From Areca catechu (taxonomy: Eukaryota > Streptophyta > Magnoliopsida > Arecales > Arecaceae), in NCBI GenBank assembly GCA_021397845.1, contig CM038040.1, positions 59,536,088 through 59,600,087 of the forward strand: a stretch of 64,000 bases of DNA. Direction: 5' to 3'. Positions 1-11,159 of the stretch are shown here, in pieces. The position numbers and the translations under genes were made by a program. Numbering within the stretch: the first letter of the stretch is position 1; each line of letters opens with the position of its first letter. The notes below the pieces were generated by a model, which did no database searches, was not told the origin of the DNA, and saw only the letters and a program-made list of their open reading frames with translations.

Positions 1-564
1 GCTTGCGTGGGCGAACTGGGTTCGGCGCCACCTTCCAGGCCGAAGCCCAGGATCTTCCGGACTGAGCTCGATGCCGCAGGCTTTCTCAAACCTTGCGCGG
101 CTTGCTGAGCTGTGCTCCGGGCTTGCGTGGGCGAACTGGGTTCGGCGCCACCTTCCAGGCCGAAACCCAGGATCTTCCGGACTGAGCTCGATGCCGCAAG
201 CTTTCTCAAACCTTGCGCGGCTTGCTGAGCTGTGCTCCGGGCTTGCGTGGGTGAACTGGGTTCGGCGCCACCTTCCAGGCCGGAGCCCAGGATCTTCCGG
301 ACTGAGCTCGATGCCGCAGGCTTTCTTAAACCTTGCGCGGCTTGCTGAGCTATGCTCCGGGCTTGCGTGGGCGAACTGGGTTCGGCGCCACCTTCCAGGC
401 CGAAGCCCAGGATCTTCCGGACTGAGCTCGATGCCGCAGGCTTTCTCAAACCTTGCGCGGCTTGCTGAGCTGTGCTCCGGGCTTGCATGGGCGAACTGGG
501 TTCGGCGCCACCTTCCAGGCCGGAGCCCAAGATCTTCCGGACTGAGTTCGATGCCGCAGGCCTT
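1..564. repeat. 120-bp tandem repeat, about 4.7 copies
   Basis: Nearly identical units start at 1, 121, 241, 361 and 481; the last fades after about 563. Only a few bases differ between units. The tract lies just downstream of the integrase stop of element A, where element B has 93-bp repeats, so it is an internal non-coding feature of this retrotransposon family. The 120-bp period is divisible by three, which explains the long repetitive plus-strand reading frame across it; I do not regard that frame as a gene. Confidence 0.95.
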
Positions 565-630
565 CTTGTTGAAGTTAGAGAGGAGTGTTTGAAGTGGGGA
601 AGCTTTGTTACAGAAACTGGGAGCCTTACA

Positions 631-2000
631 TCACTGGTAGTACATTCTCAGGTTCGAGGGGTTCCATGTCCGGGGGAACCTGGCACCTCCCAATTCTTCC
701 AAGTAACATGCTCCATGAGGGAGGGCTTCTGCCACCCGATAAGGGCCTTCCCAGTTGGGTGAAAGCTTGCCGCATTCCCGTGGCTGGGAGGCTTCTGCGC
801 GTCGGAGGACCAAGTCCCCGGGACGAAAAGCCTTCGGCCGCACTCGGGAGTTGTAATATCTGGCTACACGTTGCCGGTATGCCGCCATTCGGATTCGGGC
901 CTTGTCCCTCGTTTCTTCGAGAAGGTCTAGGTTGAGCATCATCCTGGCCGGGTTTTCTGTCTCGTCGTATTGCTCCACGCGCAGCGTGGGTATGCTGAGC
1001 TCGATCGGGATGACTGCCTCGGCCCCGAAGACGAGGTTGAATGGAGTTTCGTCGGTAGCCGTCCTTGGGGTGGTGTGGTATGCCCAAAGAACGCTGGGAA
1101 GCTCGTCGGCCCACCTGCCCTTGGCTTGGTCTAGCCGCGTGCGGAGGCCCTGAAGAATGGTCCTGTTCGTGACTTCGGCTTCCCCGTTGGTCTGGGGGTG
1201 CGCCACCGAAGTGAAGCGATGCTTGATGCCGAGGTCGCTGCAGAAATCTTCGAACTCCCGACAGTCGAACTGGCATCCGTTATCGATGACCACGGTGTGG
1301 GGGAGGCCGAAGCGGCAGACGATGGACTTCCAGAAGAACTTGGCGACGTTTGCCTCGGTGATTCTTGCCAAGGGCTCGGCCTCGACCCACTTTGTGAAGT
1401 AGTCGATAGCCACTATCAAGAACTTCCGCTGGCCGGACGCCGGTGGGAATGGGCCCAGGAGGTCCATCCCCCACTGGGCGAACGGCCAGGGGACTGAGAG
1501 CTGAGAGATCGGGTTTGAGGGTTGCCGCTGCACCATGGCGTGACGCTGACACCGGTCGCATTTCTTCATGAAGTCGGCGGCGTCTTCCTTCATCGTCTCC
1601 CAGAAGTAGCCTTGACGAAGGGCCTTGTACGCCAATGCCCTGCCCCCCACGTGGTTCCCGCAGATGCCTTCGTGAATCTCCTGGAGCACAAGCTTGGCTT
1701 CTGTGGGTCCAATGCACTTGAGGAGGGGATAAGAGTAGGACCTTCGATACAGCTGCCCGTCCATCAGGACAAACCGCACGGCCTTCTTCCTGATGAGGCG
1801 AGCCGCGTCTCGGTCCTCCGGCAGGGTGCCGCTGGTGATGTACGCAGCGTACTTGTCCATCCAGCCGGGCTCCTGGCTGACCTGATGGACCTCCACCGGT
1901 GCTTCGAGGCTTGGGACCTCAAGTCGCTCCACATGAGCGCGTCCCAGCATCGTGTCCGGCAGGGTCGCCAGCCGAGAGAGGGCATCCGCGCGGGCGTTCT
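631..2000 (-). pseudogene. Integrase domain of element A pol
   Basis: The open frame from 1950 to 631 encodes 439 residues of retroviral-type integrase, which joins element cDNA to host DNA in the nucleus. The zinc-binding HHCC module has His93, His100, Cys131 and Cys134. The core triad is Asp163 (GMDLLGPF), Asp223 (VIDNGCQF) and Glu259 (HPQTNGEAEV), with the D,D(35)E spacing. The C-terminal part ends in LRMYYQ with a stop at 631-633. The frame joins the preceding RNase H reading frame only through a one-base loss in the C4G5 run at 2001-2009, so the polyprotein is broken there. All catalytic residues are intact, so inactivation looks recent. Confidence 0.93.
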
Positions 2001-3275
2001 CCCCGGGGGATATGGAAGATGTTGAAGCGCCGGAACTTGGACGCGCCCGCCTTGACGAGCTCCAAATACTTCGCCATCTGGGGGTCGTGTGCGACGTACT
2101 CCCCGGATACCTGCCCCGCCACGAGCTGGGAGTCAGTGAAGGCTCTGAGGTTGGCCACGCCCAGCTCGCGGGAGACTCTCAGTCCGGCGAGAAGTGCCTC
2201 GTATTCCGCCTGGTTATTTGTCGCGGGGAACTGGAAACGGAGTGTGCACTCGGCGACGACCCCATCGCCGTTGGCAAGGATGAGCCCAGCTCCGCTCCCG
2301 CCGGAGTTTGAGGCTCCGTCCACATGGAGGATCCAGGCGTCCTCTCCGGGCTCATCAGTGCCGACCTCCATTGGCCGGGCCGGGGGGTCCTCCTCGGGCT
2401 CCTTGCCCAAACCTGCGCACTCGACCAAGAAATCGGCCAGCACCTGTGCCTTCATTGCCGACCTCGGTCGGTATGTAATGTCGAACTCGCTGAGTTTCAG
2501 TGCCCACTTGGCCAATCGCCCCGAGGTATCGGGTCGGCTGAGCACCGCTTTCAGCGATTGGTCCGTCAAGACGGCGATGGGATGCGCTTGGAAATAGGGC
2601 CTGAGACGCTGGGCAGACACTATTAGCGTAAAAACGAGTTTCTCGGGCCGGGAATACCTGAGCTCCGCGTCCCGGAGAAGTTTGCTGGTATAGTACACCG
2701 GCCGCTGGAGCCCGTGATCGTCGGTTCGGACCAAGACAGAGCTGATGGCCTCCGGGGTAACCGCCAAGTAGAGGGTAAGCTCCTCTCCCTCCTCGGGCCT
2801 GGACAGCAAAGGTGGCGACGCGAGCGTCTTCTTCAACTCCTCGAAGGCCTGCTGGCACTCCTCGGTCCAAGCGAAACCATTCATCTTCCTCAGCACCTTG
2901 AAGAAGGGACGGCAGTGGTCCGCCGACCTGGAAATAAAACGGCTAAGGGCTGCAACCCGGCCGGTCAGTTGCTGCACTTGCTTCTTGGAGGCTGGCTGCT
3001 CCATGTCCAGGATGGCCTGGACCTTCTCCGGGTTGGCCTCGATTCCTCTTTGGGTCACCATAAACCCTAGGAACTTCCCGGCGGAGACCCCGAAGGCGCA
3101 CTTCGCCGGGTTCAGCTTCATCTGGTGGCGCCGGAGGTTGCCGAACGTCTCCGTCAGGTCGGCCACGTGGTCCGAATCAAGTTTGCTCATTACTAGCATG
3201 TCGTCCACGTACACCTGCATGTTGCGGCCTATCTGGTCTTTGAAGACTTTATTGACCAGACGTTGGTACGTCTCC
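2001..3275 (-). pseudogene. RT C-terminus, RNase H and second (archaeal-type) RNase H of element A
   Basis: The frame from 3220 begins at the RT active site: MQVYVDDMLVMS, with YVDD at 3211-3200. It continues through the RT thumb and connection into the ordinary Ty3/gypsy RNase H (about residues 148-230, from LYLAVTPEAISSVLV). A second RNase H follows at about residues 296-405: Asp301 in HVDGASNSGG, Glu339/341 in NNQAEYEALL, Asp363 in FTDSQLV, then HIPRGE. A dual RNase H is a known trait of Tat elements; the first copy is thought to be degenerate and the second to supply activity. The frame is cut off from upstream RT by a base loss near 3271-3277, and from integrase by the loss near 2001-2009. 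Confidence 0.93.
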
Positions 3276-4410
3276 CCGCGTTCTTGAGGCCGAAGGGCAT
3301 CATCCTGTAACAGAAAGTCCCGCGGTCAGTTATGAAGGCAGTGCGCTCTTCGTCCTCAGGGTTCATCCGGATCTGGTTGTATCCGGAAAAGGTGTCCATG
3401 AATGACAGGAGACGATGCCCCGAGGTGGTGTCGACCAGCTGGTCGATCTTCGGCAGAGGGAAGCTGTCCTTTGGGCAAGCTCGATTGAGGTCGGTGTAAT
3501 CCACACAGATCCTCCACTTACCACTACTCTTCTTTACCATGACCACGTTTGCTAACCAGCTGGGGTATTGGACTTCTCGGACGAAACCGGCGGCGAGGAG
3601 CTTTTCTACCTCCTCGTTGATCGCCTTCTGCCTCTCCATGGCAAAGCTTCTCTTCTTCTGACGGACCAGGCGGCAACCTGGGTCCACGTTCAGGCTGTGC
3701 ATGATAATCTCGGGCGGGATACCCGGCATGTCGGCCGTCGACCAGGCGAACACATCAGTGTTGGCACGGAGGAACTCCAGCAGGCGGGTTCGCTCCTCCT
3801 CGGGGAGCTGGGCCCTGACTTGCACCGTCTTCAGGGGGTCCGAACCGAGGGGAAAGGTTAGCAGGCGCTCTACGGGCCCTCCCCTGGGTTCCTTCTCTCT
3901 CAGGTCGAGATCCTCGATATCGTGGGCGAGCTCTGCGCTCCTGGTGCCTGGGACTGTCTGGAGGCAGAGCGGGACCGGCTGGATCGTCCCCTTCATTTCC
4001 CCGAGCCCGAAAGGCGTGGGGAACTGCACCAGCAGCCTCCTCGTGGAGATGGTGGCGTCCAGTTGGTTGAGCCCGGGACGCCCGAGAATGGCGTTGTAAG
4101 GCGAAGGGAGCTTGACGACAGTGAATGTTATCATGATGGTTGCCTGCCGAGGTGGGGGTCCGGCGGTGACCGGGAGAGTGATCTCTCCTTCGACTCCCAC
4201 GGAGTCCCCTGTAAAACCTACCAGTGGGATGTGCACTGGCTTCAGCTGATCGGGAGACAAGTTCATCCGAGAGAAAGCATCGTAAAAAAGTACATCGGCC
4301 GAGCTTCCACTATCCACCATGATTCGATGTACAGGATGCTTCGCGATGGTCATCTCGACCACCACGGCATCATTGTTTACATTGTCATTAGATTCCCCTC
4401 CCTTGGGAGG
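3276..4410 (-). pseudogene. Protease and N-terminal RT of element A
   Basis: Part of the 786-codon frame that runs 5589 to 3229. The aspartic protease has IMVDSGSSADVLF (Asp426 of the frame, near 4314) and the later ILGRPGLN motif. RT begins near residue 600 (near 3790) with FAWSTADMPGI and PSWLANVVMV, and continues through WRICVDYTDLN, the first catalytic Asp in FMDTFSGYNQI, and MMPFGLKNAG. The frame then shifts at 3271-3277 and ends 14 codons later, before YVDD. Element B reads across the same place without a shift, so this is a base lost in copy A, in a run of Gs. Confidence 0.92.
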
Positions 4411-6071
4411 GATTACATTCTCCGGGACTTCCCGGGCTCTCTTCTCTGCTCGGCCGGACCCGCGTGAGATCATGCCCACGGGCTTCTCCGTTGGGCGGTT
4501 GTCGATCGCAGGGACGGGCGGTAAGGCCGCGAGCGGCTGCTTTTCAGAGGGGGCCTCGTTCTTGACGAACTTCCTGAGGTAACCCCTCCCGATCAGCTCC
4601 TCAATCTCCCGCTTCAAATGGCGGCACTCCTCCGTGTCGTGTCCGTGCTCGCGGTGGAACTGGCAGTACTTTGATTTGTCTCGGGCGGCTCTCGGGTTCT
4701 GAGGTGGAGGTCGGCGGAGGTAGCGCTCGCCCTCGATTTCCATGAGGATTTTCGCTCGAGGTGCGAGGAGAGGGGTGTACCTCCGCTCGGGGGTAGACTC
4801 GGCCCTCGGCCTTGGATTCAGGCGAAGGTTGGCGGACGGCCCGGGCCTCCGAGCTCCCGGGGCATCCCTCGGAACTGACTTCTTCGGAATCTTCCCGTCC
4901 AGCTCTCGACGGGTGCGGTCAGCCTCCTCCGCTCGGATGTACTTGTGGGCACGGAGGAGGAGCTCGGAATACATCCTGGGCGGCTTCTTGTCCAGGGAAT
5001 AGGTCAGGCGGGACGTCTTGAGCCCGCGCTTCAAAGCCAGCATAGCGACGGGCTCGTCCAAGCTGTAGATCTCCAGGGCTGCGGTTTTAAACCGGGTGAT
5101 GTAGTCTCGGAGCAGCTCCTGTTCCTGCTGGCGGATGGAGAAGAGGCTGTCCACCTCCCTTGGCACCTTTCGACAAGCGTCGAAGTGCGCCACGAACTTT
5201 CCTTCCAACTGCTGGAAGGAGCAAATGGATCCGGGCTCGAGGCTGGTGAACCAGACTCGAGCGGCCTTCCGAAGGGTTGCTGGGAAGGCGATGCACAGAA
5301 GGGCGTCGATGGCGCCCTGGACCCTCATGAGAGCTTTATAGCTCTCCAAATGGTCCAGGGGGTCGGTGGTCCCGTCGTAGGGGTCCACCTGCGGCATGCG
5401 GAACCGTTTCGGGATCGGTTCCGCCTGGATTTCTTCAGAGAAAGGGGGGCGGGAGTCGTAGCCCGCCGGGTCAGCTGACGAGTTCTGCAGGTCGGCGAAC
5501 CGTCGGGCGAACTCCGCCAACTTGCACTCGTGCTCTTCTAGGCGCCTCTCGGCCTGGCGCCTGATGGCTTCATCGGTGGAGTCTTCCACCGAGACTGCAG
5601 GTGAAGGGGGCGCCGATCGGTCTCGGTGCGAGGTCTGGCCTCGGTGTCGCTTGCTGCGATGCGTCGTTTCGGCCCCATCGGCCGGGGATCGACTTTCGTG
5701 ATCCTCTGAACCGGAATAGTTTCTCTTCGGGGAGCTTGGCGGCTCCCTCGGGGGTTGGAGATGGCCCGCGGATGGGACGGCCTGCCCTGGATTGAGCGCA
5801 GGCTCCCACGCTGTCCCGCAGCTCGGGCCGCGGGAGTCCCTGGCTGCGGCTGAGTGGCCAGGGATCGCTGCTGATGCTGAAGCTGTCGGACCGCTGAGGT
5901 CAAGGTCTGCAGCTGCTGGACGATGGCCGCAAGGGATCCGTCCACCGGGGTAGGCTGCTACGGAAGAGGAGGGGGAGCCGGAAGCTCCCGTTCGGGGGTG
6001 TGGCCCCCTGGAGGGGAGTGGGCTTCTCCCACACGGCTGGTGGACGCCTCGCGACCACGAGTGACCACCAT
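4411..6071 (-). pseudogene. Gag of element A
   Basis: Gag forms the particle and packages element RNA in the cytoplasm. I place the start at 6071 because the deduced start (MVVTRGRE) matches element B (MVTTRARE) just after the primer site. Codon 38 is a stop (5960-5958). The frame reopens through a Gln-rich helix (LAAIVQQLQTLTSAV) and must shift once between about 5800 and 5600 to meet the main frame at 5589. That frame holds the retrotransposon gag domain (about residues 60-235, RMPQVDPYDGTTDPLDHLES onward) and a non-classical zinc knuckle, YCQFHREHGHDTEEC (residues 308-322), as usual for Tat. Confidence 0.9.
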
Positions 6072-6129
6072 TGCTGGAGAGCGTGACACCTGCAGAAAGC
6101 TGGTTCCCACTGGGGGTTAGTGTCCTGCC

Positions 6130-6150
6130 CCCCTACCTGGCGTGCCAATC
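6130..6150 (-). promoter_or_regulatory. Primer-binding site of element A
   Basis: Immediately inside the 5' LTR the minus strand reads TTGGCACGCCAGGTAGGGGG. This placement next to the LTR end defines the primer site for minus-strand cDNA synthesis. The TGGCRCGCCAGGTAGG type is familiar from other plant Tat elements such as rice RIRE2, where a tRNA-Arg primer has been described; I give the tRNA from memory and have not checked it. Confidence 0.75.
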
Positions 6151-7518
6151 TGTTGCCGTTCTCGTCACCGTGCCCGTGTCACGAATCAGCCGATCCTTCC
6201 TGACCGCCTGGCGAGGGAGCCTCCCTTCCTGCGGAGAACCTGCAACAAAGGGGTTAGAGGACCCTGGCCGGGGATCCCGGCGAGGAAGCTCCGACGGTCA
6301 AGTCAGTAGACGACGAGAAGGAACAGGCTCTCCCCTCCGGGCCCTCGAAAGGGTCCCAGATTTGGAGAGTTAACTGGTGAAGGGAACGCTCCGGGGACCG
6401 GAATCTCGGCTGGGCCTACTTGCCGAGCTCACGTCCAGTATTCCCCTCTCGGGATCTCTGGTTTCTCTCTCGGAGCGAGGCCTTGTGCCGGTGCTTCCTC
6501 CTTGTCCCCAGGCTAGTTGGCTTACCTTGCAGTCCCCAGATTCTTCCCTCTTTATCTCCCTCCGTCGTGCGCTTGTCCTTTTCCTCCTCGAAAACTCCTC
6601 TCCCCTGTCTTCCTTTCTTTTCCCTTTTTGGTGAAGGAGGCCAGGCGGCTTTCCGACCTCGTCCGCCGGGCCCAGCAAGGAGAAGGCAAAGACAGAAGAG
6701 AAAAGGAGGGAGGGCGGCGCTGGCAGAGCGGCCGGTCGTCAGGCCTCGGGCTCCGTGAGAGTGCTCTTTTCCCCGAGCGTGGGCGCCATCCGTTTACGGG
6801 GCCTGTTCCGTCAGGATTGGGTCTCTCGACTGCGGGACCTGTCGGGCCAATGCAAGTGACGTTCCGCGTGCCGCCGCCCTCCGTACGGGATGCCGTCTGG
6901 GGTCGGTACGGCCCGAGGGATGGCCTCGGGACCTGTCTCTTTCCCCGGGGGCCTCTTCGTACGAGCGGTCTGACCTCGGCTGAGTTGGACCTGTCTCCGG
7001 GGGCCAACTGGCGAGGGGCGAGGGATCGGCCGACCTCGGCTTAGGTGGACCCCTCCTGGGTGGACACCTGGCGAGGTGGCAGGAGGTCGCCTGGCTTCGG
7101 CCGAGGTGGACCAGTCTCCGGGTGTCCACTTGGCGAAAGGTGAATGGTCAGCCGACCTCAGCTCAGGTGGACCCCTCCTGGGTGGACACCTGGCGAGGTG
7201 GCGGGAGGTCGCCTGGCTTCGGCCGAGGTGGAACCGTCTCAGGGTGGCCACCTGGCGAAAGGCGAAGGGTCAGCCGACCTCGGCCGACCTCACTCGGGCG
7301 GACCCCTCCGGGCCTGGGCGCCAATGAGTCGGTAGAGGGACTCCGTGCCGAGCTCGACCTCGGCGTGAGCGGTTTGCTTCAGGCAGTCGTCGGGCGGTGC
7401 GGTCTTGCCGCCCCTAGCCTTGAGGACGTGGCGCTGACTCTGGTAGGGAAACTTACATGTGGCTCGCTCGCATTCGACGATACCTGAGCCTGGCCACGTC
7501 ACTGTCACGGCTGTAACA
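6151..7518 (-). repeat. 5' LTR of element A
   Basis: On the minus strand this runs from TGTTACAGCCGTGACAG (starting at 7518) to CGGCAACA (ending at 6151), with the TG...CA termini and the short TGTT/AACA inverted end expected of an LTR. It is followed directly by the primer site. At 1368 bp it is close in size to the LTR of element C. The partner LTR is outside the window, so the outer end is inferred from the terminal motif alone. Confidence 0.85.
6978..7286. repeat. 122-bp tandem repeat inside the LTR of element A
   Basis: Two full units start at 7043 and 7165 (both AGGTGGACCCCTCCTGGGTG) and a diverged half unit precedes them from about 6978. Each unit contains a CACCTGGCGARRTGGC segment and a GCCGACCTCRGCT segment. 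The position corresponds to the 117-bp array in the LTR of element B, although the sequences differ. Confidence 0.85.
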
Positions 7519-7732
7519 CTGGTATTTCCATTGGTTAGTAGAAAATGGAACAGAATTGGATCTGTGCCTTAGCTGCATGTTGCCTAGTTCTCTTTAATAT
7601 GTTGCAGCTACTCCCAGTAAGCCTAATTTTTTTTGGAACTCCACTTTATCGAGCAATAAAATGTTAAAATATAATTCCATCAAGACAACTCCGTAAGTTA
7701 TTTTATAAGTATTAATATAGTTCCATTTTGGG
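7519..7732. other. Flank between element A and the LINE
   Basis: An AT-rich stretch of 214 bp with no recognisable feature. Its left edge is the expected target duplication of element A (CTGGT). Its right edge meets the poly(T) tract that marks the 3' end of the minus-strand LINE. Confidence 0.5.
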
Positions 7733-7969
7733 TTTTTTTTTTTTGTTATAAGATGGAGTACTCATACAAGTCTAATATGAAGATAACCAAGAAGATCAGA
7801 AAACAAAATATCCCTAAACGGGCTAAGAGAGGACCCCAAGTAAGTCCAAAGCACTTCCGTTGAATATTGGGTTCTAAAGGAGGTGATCTAATTGGTAGCA
7901 TAGTTAGCTTCGCGATAGATATACTAGATGAATAGCGAAGCAGCCCCTCACAAGTAAAAAAAATATATC

Positions 7970-8419
7970 CTATAACCAAAGATGAGTGGCAATTATTCTG
8001 GCGTAGGACTGAATACACCCAATAATAGCAGTACAGTCACTCTCGATCATCAACCGGTTAGCACAATGGGTGAGTCTTGCATAGACAGTGCCAGCCCATG
8101 CCATCCATAACTCTGCTCCTAGAACAGAAGGTCCAAATAGATGGCTACCTCCTGCTGTCATCAACCTCGAGTCAAGGCCTCTAATAATAAAGCCTGCTCC
8201 ACCAGTGGTCCCCATCACATTGCCATCAAAATTAACCTTGAGAAAGATCGGAGAAGGGAGCTCCCAGGAGATAAACATCCAGAGGGTTACTCTATAAGAC
8301 GAACAGAAGTATTCTTCGTCCAAAATCCTCGAGGTCAAATTAGCTGACTCCAAGTGAGTCACATCGGTCGCCTGAATCAGAGAATGCTCCAAGACAAACC
8401 GCACAGAGACCCTTTTCAA
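7970..8419 (-). pseudogene. LINE RNase H-like domain
   Basis: An intact 149-residue frame contains VNFDGNVMGTTGGAGFIIRG, then GAELWMAWAGTVYA and LMIESDCTAIIGCI. These are the Asp, Glu and Asp positions of the plant RVT_3-type RNase H found at the end of many plant L1 ORF2 proteins. It would degrade RNA in the RNA-DNA hybrid during target-primed reverse transcription. It is separated from the upstream zinc-finger region by a stop near 8420. Confidence 0.8.
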
Positions 8420-8429
8420 CTAAGATACC

Positions 8430-8904
8430 CAACTATTCCTAGATAACCAAATATGGTAAGCTACATAAGCCATCCAAATTGTAGTGATTTTGGTAGGCTC
8501 CGAGGCCAAGCTAAGCCTCAATCCTTCTAAGAAAAGCTGAGTAGGACTCTCCATCAGGCTTATCCTGGTAAATAAATCAGCCAGCCTCCAAATCTGAGCT
8601 GCTCTCGGGCACCAGAAAAAGGCATGATCCACATTTCATCTCCAGACTCACAACATGGGCAATTGGCTAAGAGAGGCACTCCCCTATCTCTCAAAATATA
8701 CTTGGTAGGTAGACGAGCCCAGACCACTTTATGGAGAAACAAGTTGATCCTTGGATGAACTCCTAACCTTTGGATCCAAGCTGCATCAAGTCTTTGGGAT
8801 AGTGTCTGATAGTACATCGCATAAAGGTCTCTTGCCCCTACCCTCTGCCTGCAAGAAGGATTTCCACACTCTTGCATCCCGGGAACTATGAGTAGGGACT
8901 GCAA
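8430..8904 (-). pseudogene. LINE zf-RVT region
   Basis: Two overlapping frames contain the typical zf-RVT pattern: HKVVWARLPTKYILRDRG, then CPCCES, then (after a frameshift) MDHAFFWCPRAAQIW. The Cys/His spacing C-x2-C...H-x4-C is visible. This region links RT to the RNase H domain in plant L1 ORF2. The frameshift lies near 8625. A further upstream frame (9109-8786, GDGCSIDFLHDLWL) belongs to the same linker. Confidence 0.8.
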
Positions 8905-9469
8905 TAGAGAGGACCCTCTTAGCTAAGTCAGGACTGAAGAGCTGGGCCACACAATCAAGATGCCAACCACTCCCTTTTGAGTGTAGAAGATTGGATATAC
9001 TTGTGGACACCCTAATCTCCATGTTGACAAAGGTAAGCCACTTGCTCATTGGAAGGATGGAGAGCCATAGGTCATGAAGGAAATCAATAGAACAACCATC
9101 ACCAATCACCTAGTAGATCTAGGTCATAACCCCCATCGCACAGCCATATATCTCTCTCCACATAAAGGAGTTGTTCCGGGCTGACTGATATCTACAACCA
9201 TCATCTAGGACCTGTACTTAGCAACCATTATTAAGCTCCACAAGCTATCAGGGCATAGAATAAATCTTATTGCATGCCTCATGATCAGGGCCTCTTGCCT
9301 CATCACCAGAGACTAGATCCCAAGATCCCCATCCCGTACCGACTGATAAAGCACCTCCTAAGACAAAAGATGCACTCCCCCTCACCCCTAGTGTGAGCCC
9401 CGAAGGAAATGCCACAAGAGTTGCTCAAGCTTAAAAAGACATGTCTTCGACACCAAAATCACCCTACCC

Positions 9470-10900
9470 ATCATAGATAGAGCCTTGGCCTACACCCTTG
9501 AAGTCGCTCCTGGATAGCCCACTCCAGACACGAGCAATCCACTCTCAACCTTTGACCAGAGATGAGAATACCTAAATAGTGCCAAACCCTCTCTTGCTCC
9601 ACTATTCCCAGCCTCCATCTGATGACATGTCTAAGGTGGATCTTGGTTTTAGTGCTGAAGAAGATAGCAAACTTGAGGAGGTTCACCTTCTACCCAAAGG
9701 CATGGCTATACTCTTCAAGGATCTTGGAAAAGGCCACTATATTTTAGAGGATGCCTGGCTTAGTAGCAAGCAATCATCTACAAAAAATAAGTGAGAAATC
9801 AACAGAGCACCTAGGGCCGATAGGTAGGGGTCTAGGTTGGATCTACTCACCACCACCCATAATGCCAGAGAGAATATCAGTATAATAAATAAAGAAATAG
9901 GGTGACAGGGGCAACCTTGGTGGATCCTAATGGTAGAATAGAAGTCTGATGGAGTGCTGTTGAGGAGGATGGCAAAGGATGGCTGACGAACACAAGCCAT
10001 AACTTAGCTAATCCATTTGGCATGAAAGCCAAAACTCTATAGAGCATGCTCCAGGATAACTAGCTTATACGATCATAAGCTCACTGCATATCTACTTTAA
10101 TTTCTATGAGACAATTACGCATCGGGGCTTGCTGAAGATCATGTATGAACTCTTAAGCGATCATTACATTTTTGGTAATATTCTGGCCTCCTATGAATGT
10201 CCCCTGCTCAGAATATATCATGCGGGGCAAAATAGGCTTCATTCTCTCGACCATTAGCTTGGCATAGATTTTGTATAAGGTAGTGCATAGACTAATCAGT
10301 CTATAGTGGTTGACTCAGTAGAATCTAGCTTCTTTGGTACCAAGGAAATAAAAGTCCTTATCCAAGCCGCAGGCATCTCCCCCATATCTAAAAACTCCAT
10401 CACTGCTTCCGCCACCTCAGCCTGGATAATGGAATAGATCTCCTAAAAAAGAGAGGGGGAAAGTGTCCAATCCTGGAGCCTTGTCCTCAGCCATTAATCA
10501 AAGTATTCTCCTTATCTCCTCAACTAACACTGCCATAGTTAGCTCCATATTCTCTTGGTCAGTAACCTAGCTTAGGGCGTTTGAAAGGACAAAAGAATTA
10601 CCACCCTCCATGTTGGCCAACCACCTTGATACGAAGAAGGTGATAAATTGATATCTGACGCTCCCTTTACTATCCAACCACTACCCACCACAGTCTCTCA
10701 CAGCCCGGATTTGATTTCTATGCTTCCTGAAAATAGTAGCCTGGTAAAAAAATTGATGTTCATGTCCCCCTTCTTAATCCACTAGGCCCTTGATTTCTGC
10801 CTCCAGAATATATCCTATTATCGTAAAAGAGGGTGATATGAAGATAAAAGCCCCTGAAGATTTGCCAGTCCCCATTAGAAAGCCCACCTTTCTGATCCTC
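9470..10900 (-). pseudogene. LINE reverse transcriptase remnant
   Basis: Visible RT blocks in order are a linker like WLKEGDMNINFFYQ (about 10770, broken), KAPGLDTFPLSFF (about 10490-10450), HQGCPCHPISLF (about 9920), the active-site FVDDCLLL (FVDD at 9784-9773, normally FADD or YADD) and IRWRLGIVEQERVWHYLGI (about 9600). Frames change several times between these blocks, so the copy is long dead. Confidence 0.78.
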
Positions 10901-11159
10901 CCTATCTTATAAATTAGTAATAGCAACTTCTATAACCTTCAATCTCCTGAAAATATCCCTAACCTTCTCATGATTTCACTAAAGAAGCATGCAATTCAAA
11001 AGATCCAATCTCCATGTCACCTGGTATCTAGCATTGCCTCGTACTGGGAGCATCTAAACCTCTCGAATAATACCCCAGGATCGAGGATAACAGAGCCAAA
11101 ACTTTTTAAACTAGAATGGGCTCTAATAGGGGAGGGATGCGTCAATCATGATGAGTTCT

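Larger units (their letters stand above)
1..7518 (-). mobile_element. Tat-lineage Ty3/gypsy LTR retrotransposon A, 3' part cut off by window edge
   Basis: Minus-strand element. Reading from high to low coordinates it has a 5' LTR (7518 to 6151), a primer site, gag, protease, RT, RNase H, a second RNase H, integrase and a tandem-repeat tract. The domain order PR-RT-RNH-aRNH-INT and the second RNase H of the HVDGAS type are marks of the Tat lineage. The 3' LTR, and the antisense gene expected by comparison with elements B and C, lie left of base 1. The five bases after the 5' LTR (CTGGT, 7519-7523) should be one copy of the target-site duplication; its partner is outside the window. Two single-base losses and an early gag stop make this copy non-autonomous. 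Confidence 0.93.

Noticed and set aside
1..564. CRISPR-like regular repeats
   Set aside because: The units are directly adjacent with no unique spacers, and the DNA is plant.
71..592. 173-codon repetitive protein frame
   Set aside because: It follows from a 120-bp tandem repeat whose period is a multiple of three; the unit is non-coding in the family plan.
626..1276. 216-codon frame overlapping the integrase on the same strand
   Set aside because: Arg/Pro/His-rich shadow of the integrase frame in GC-rich DNA.
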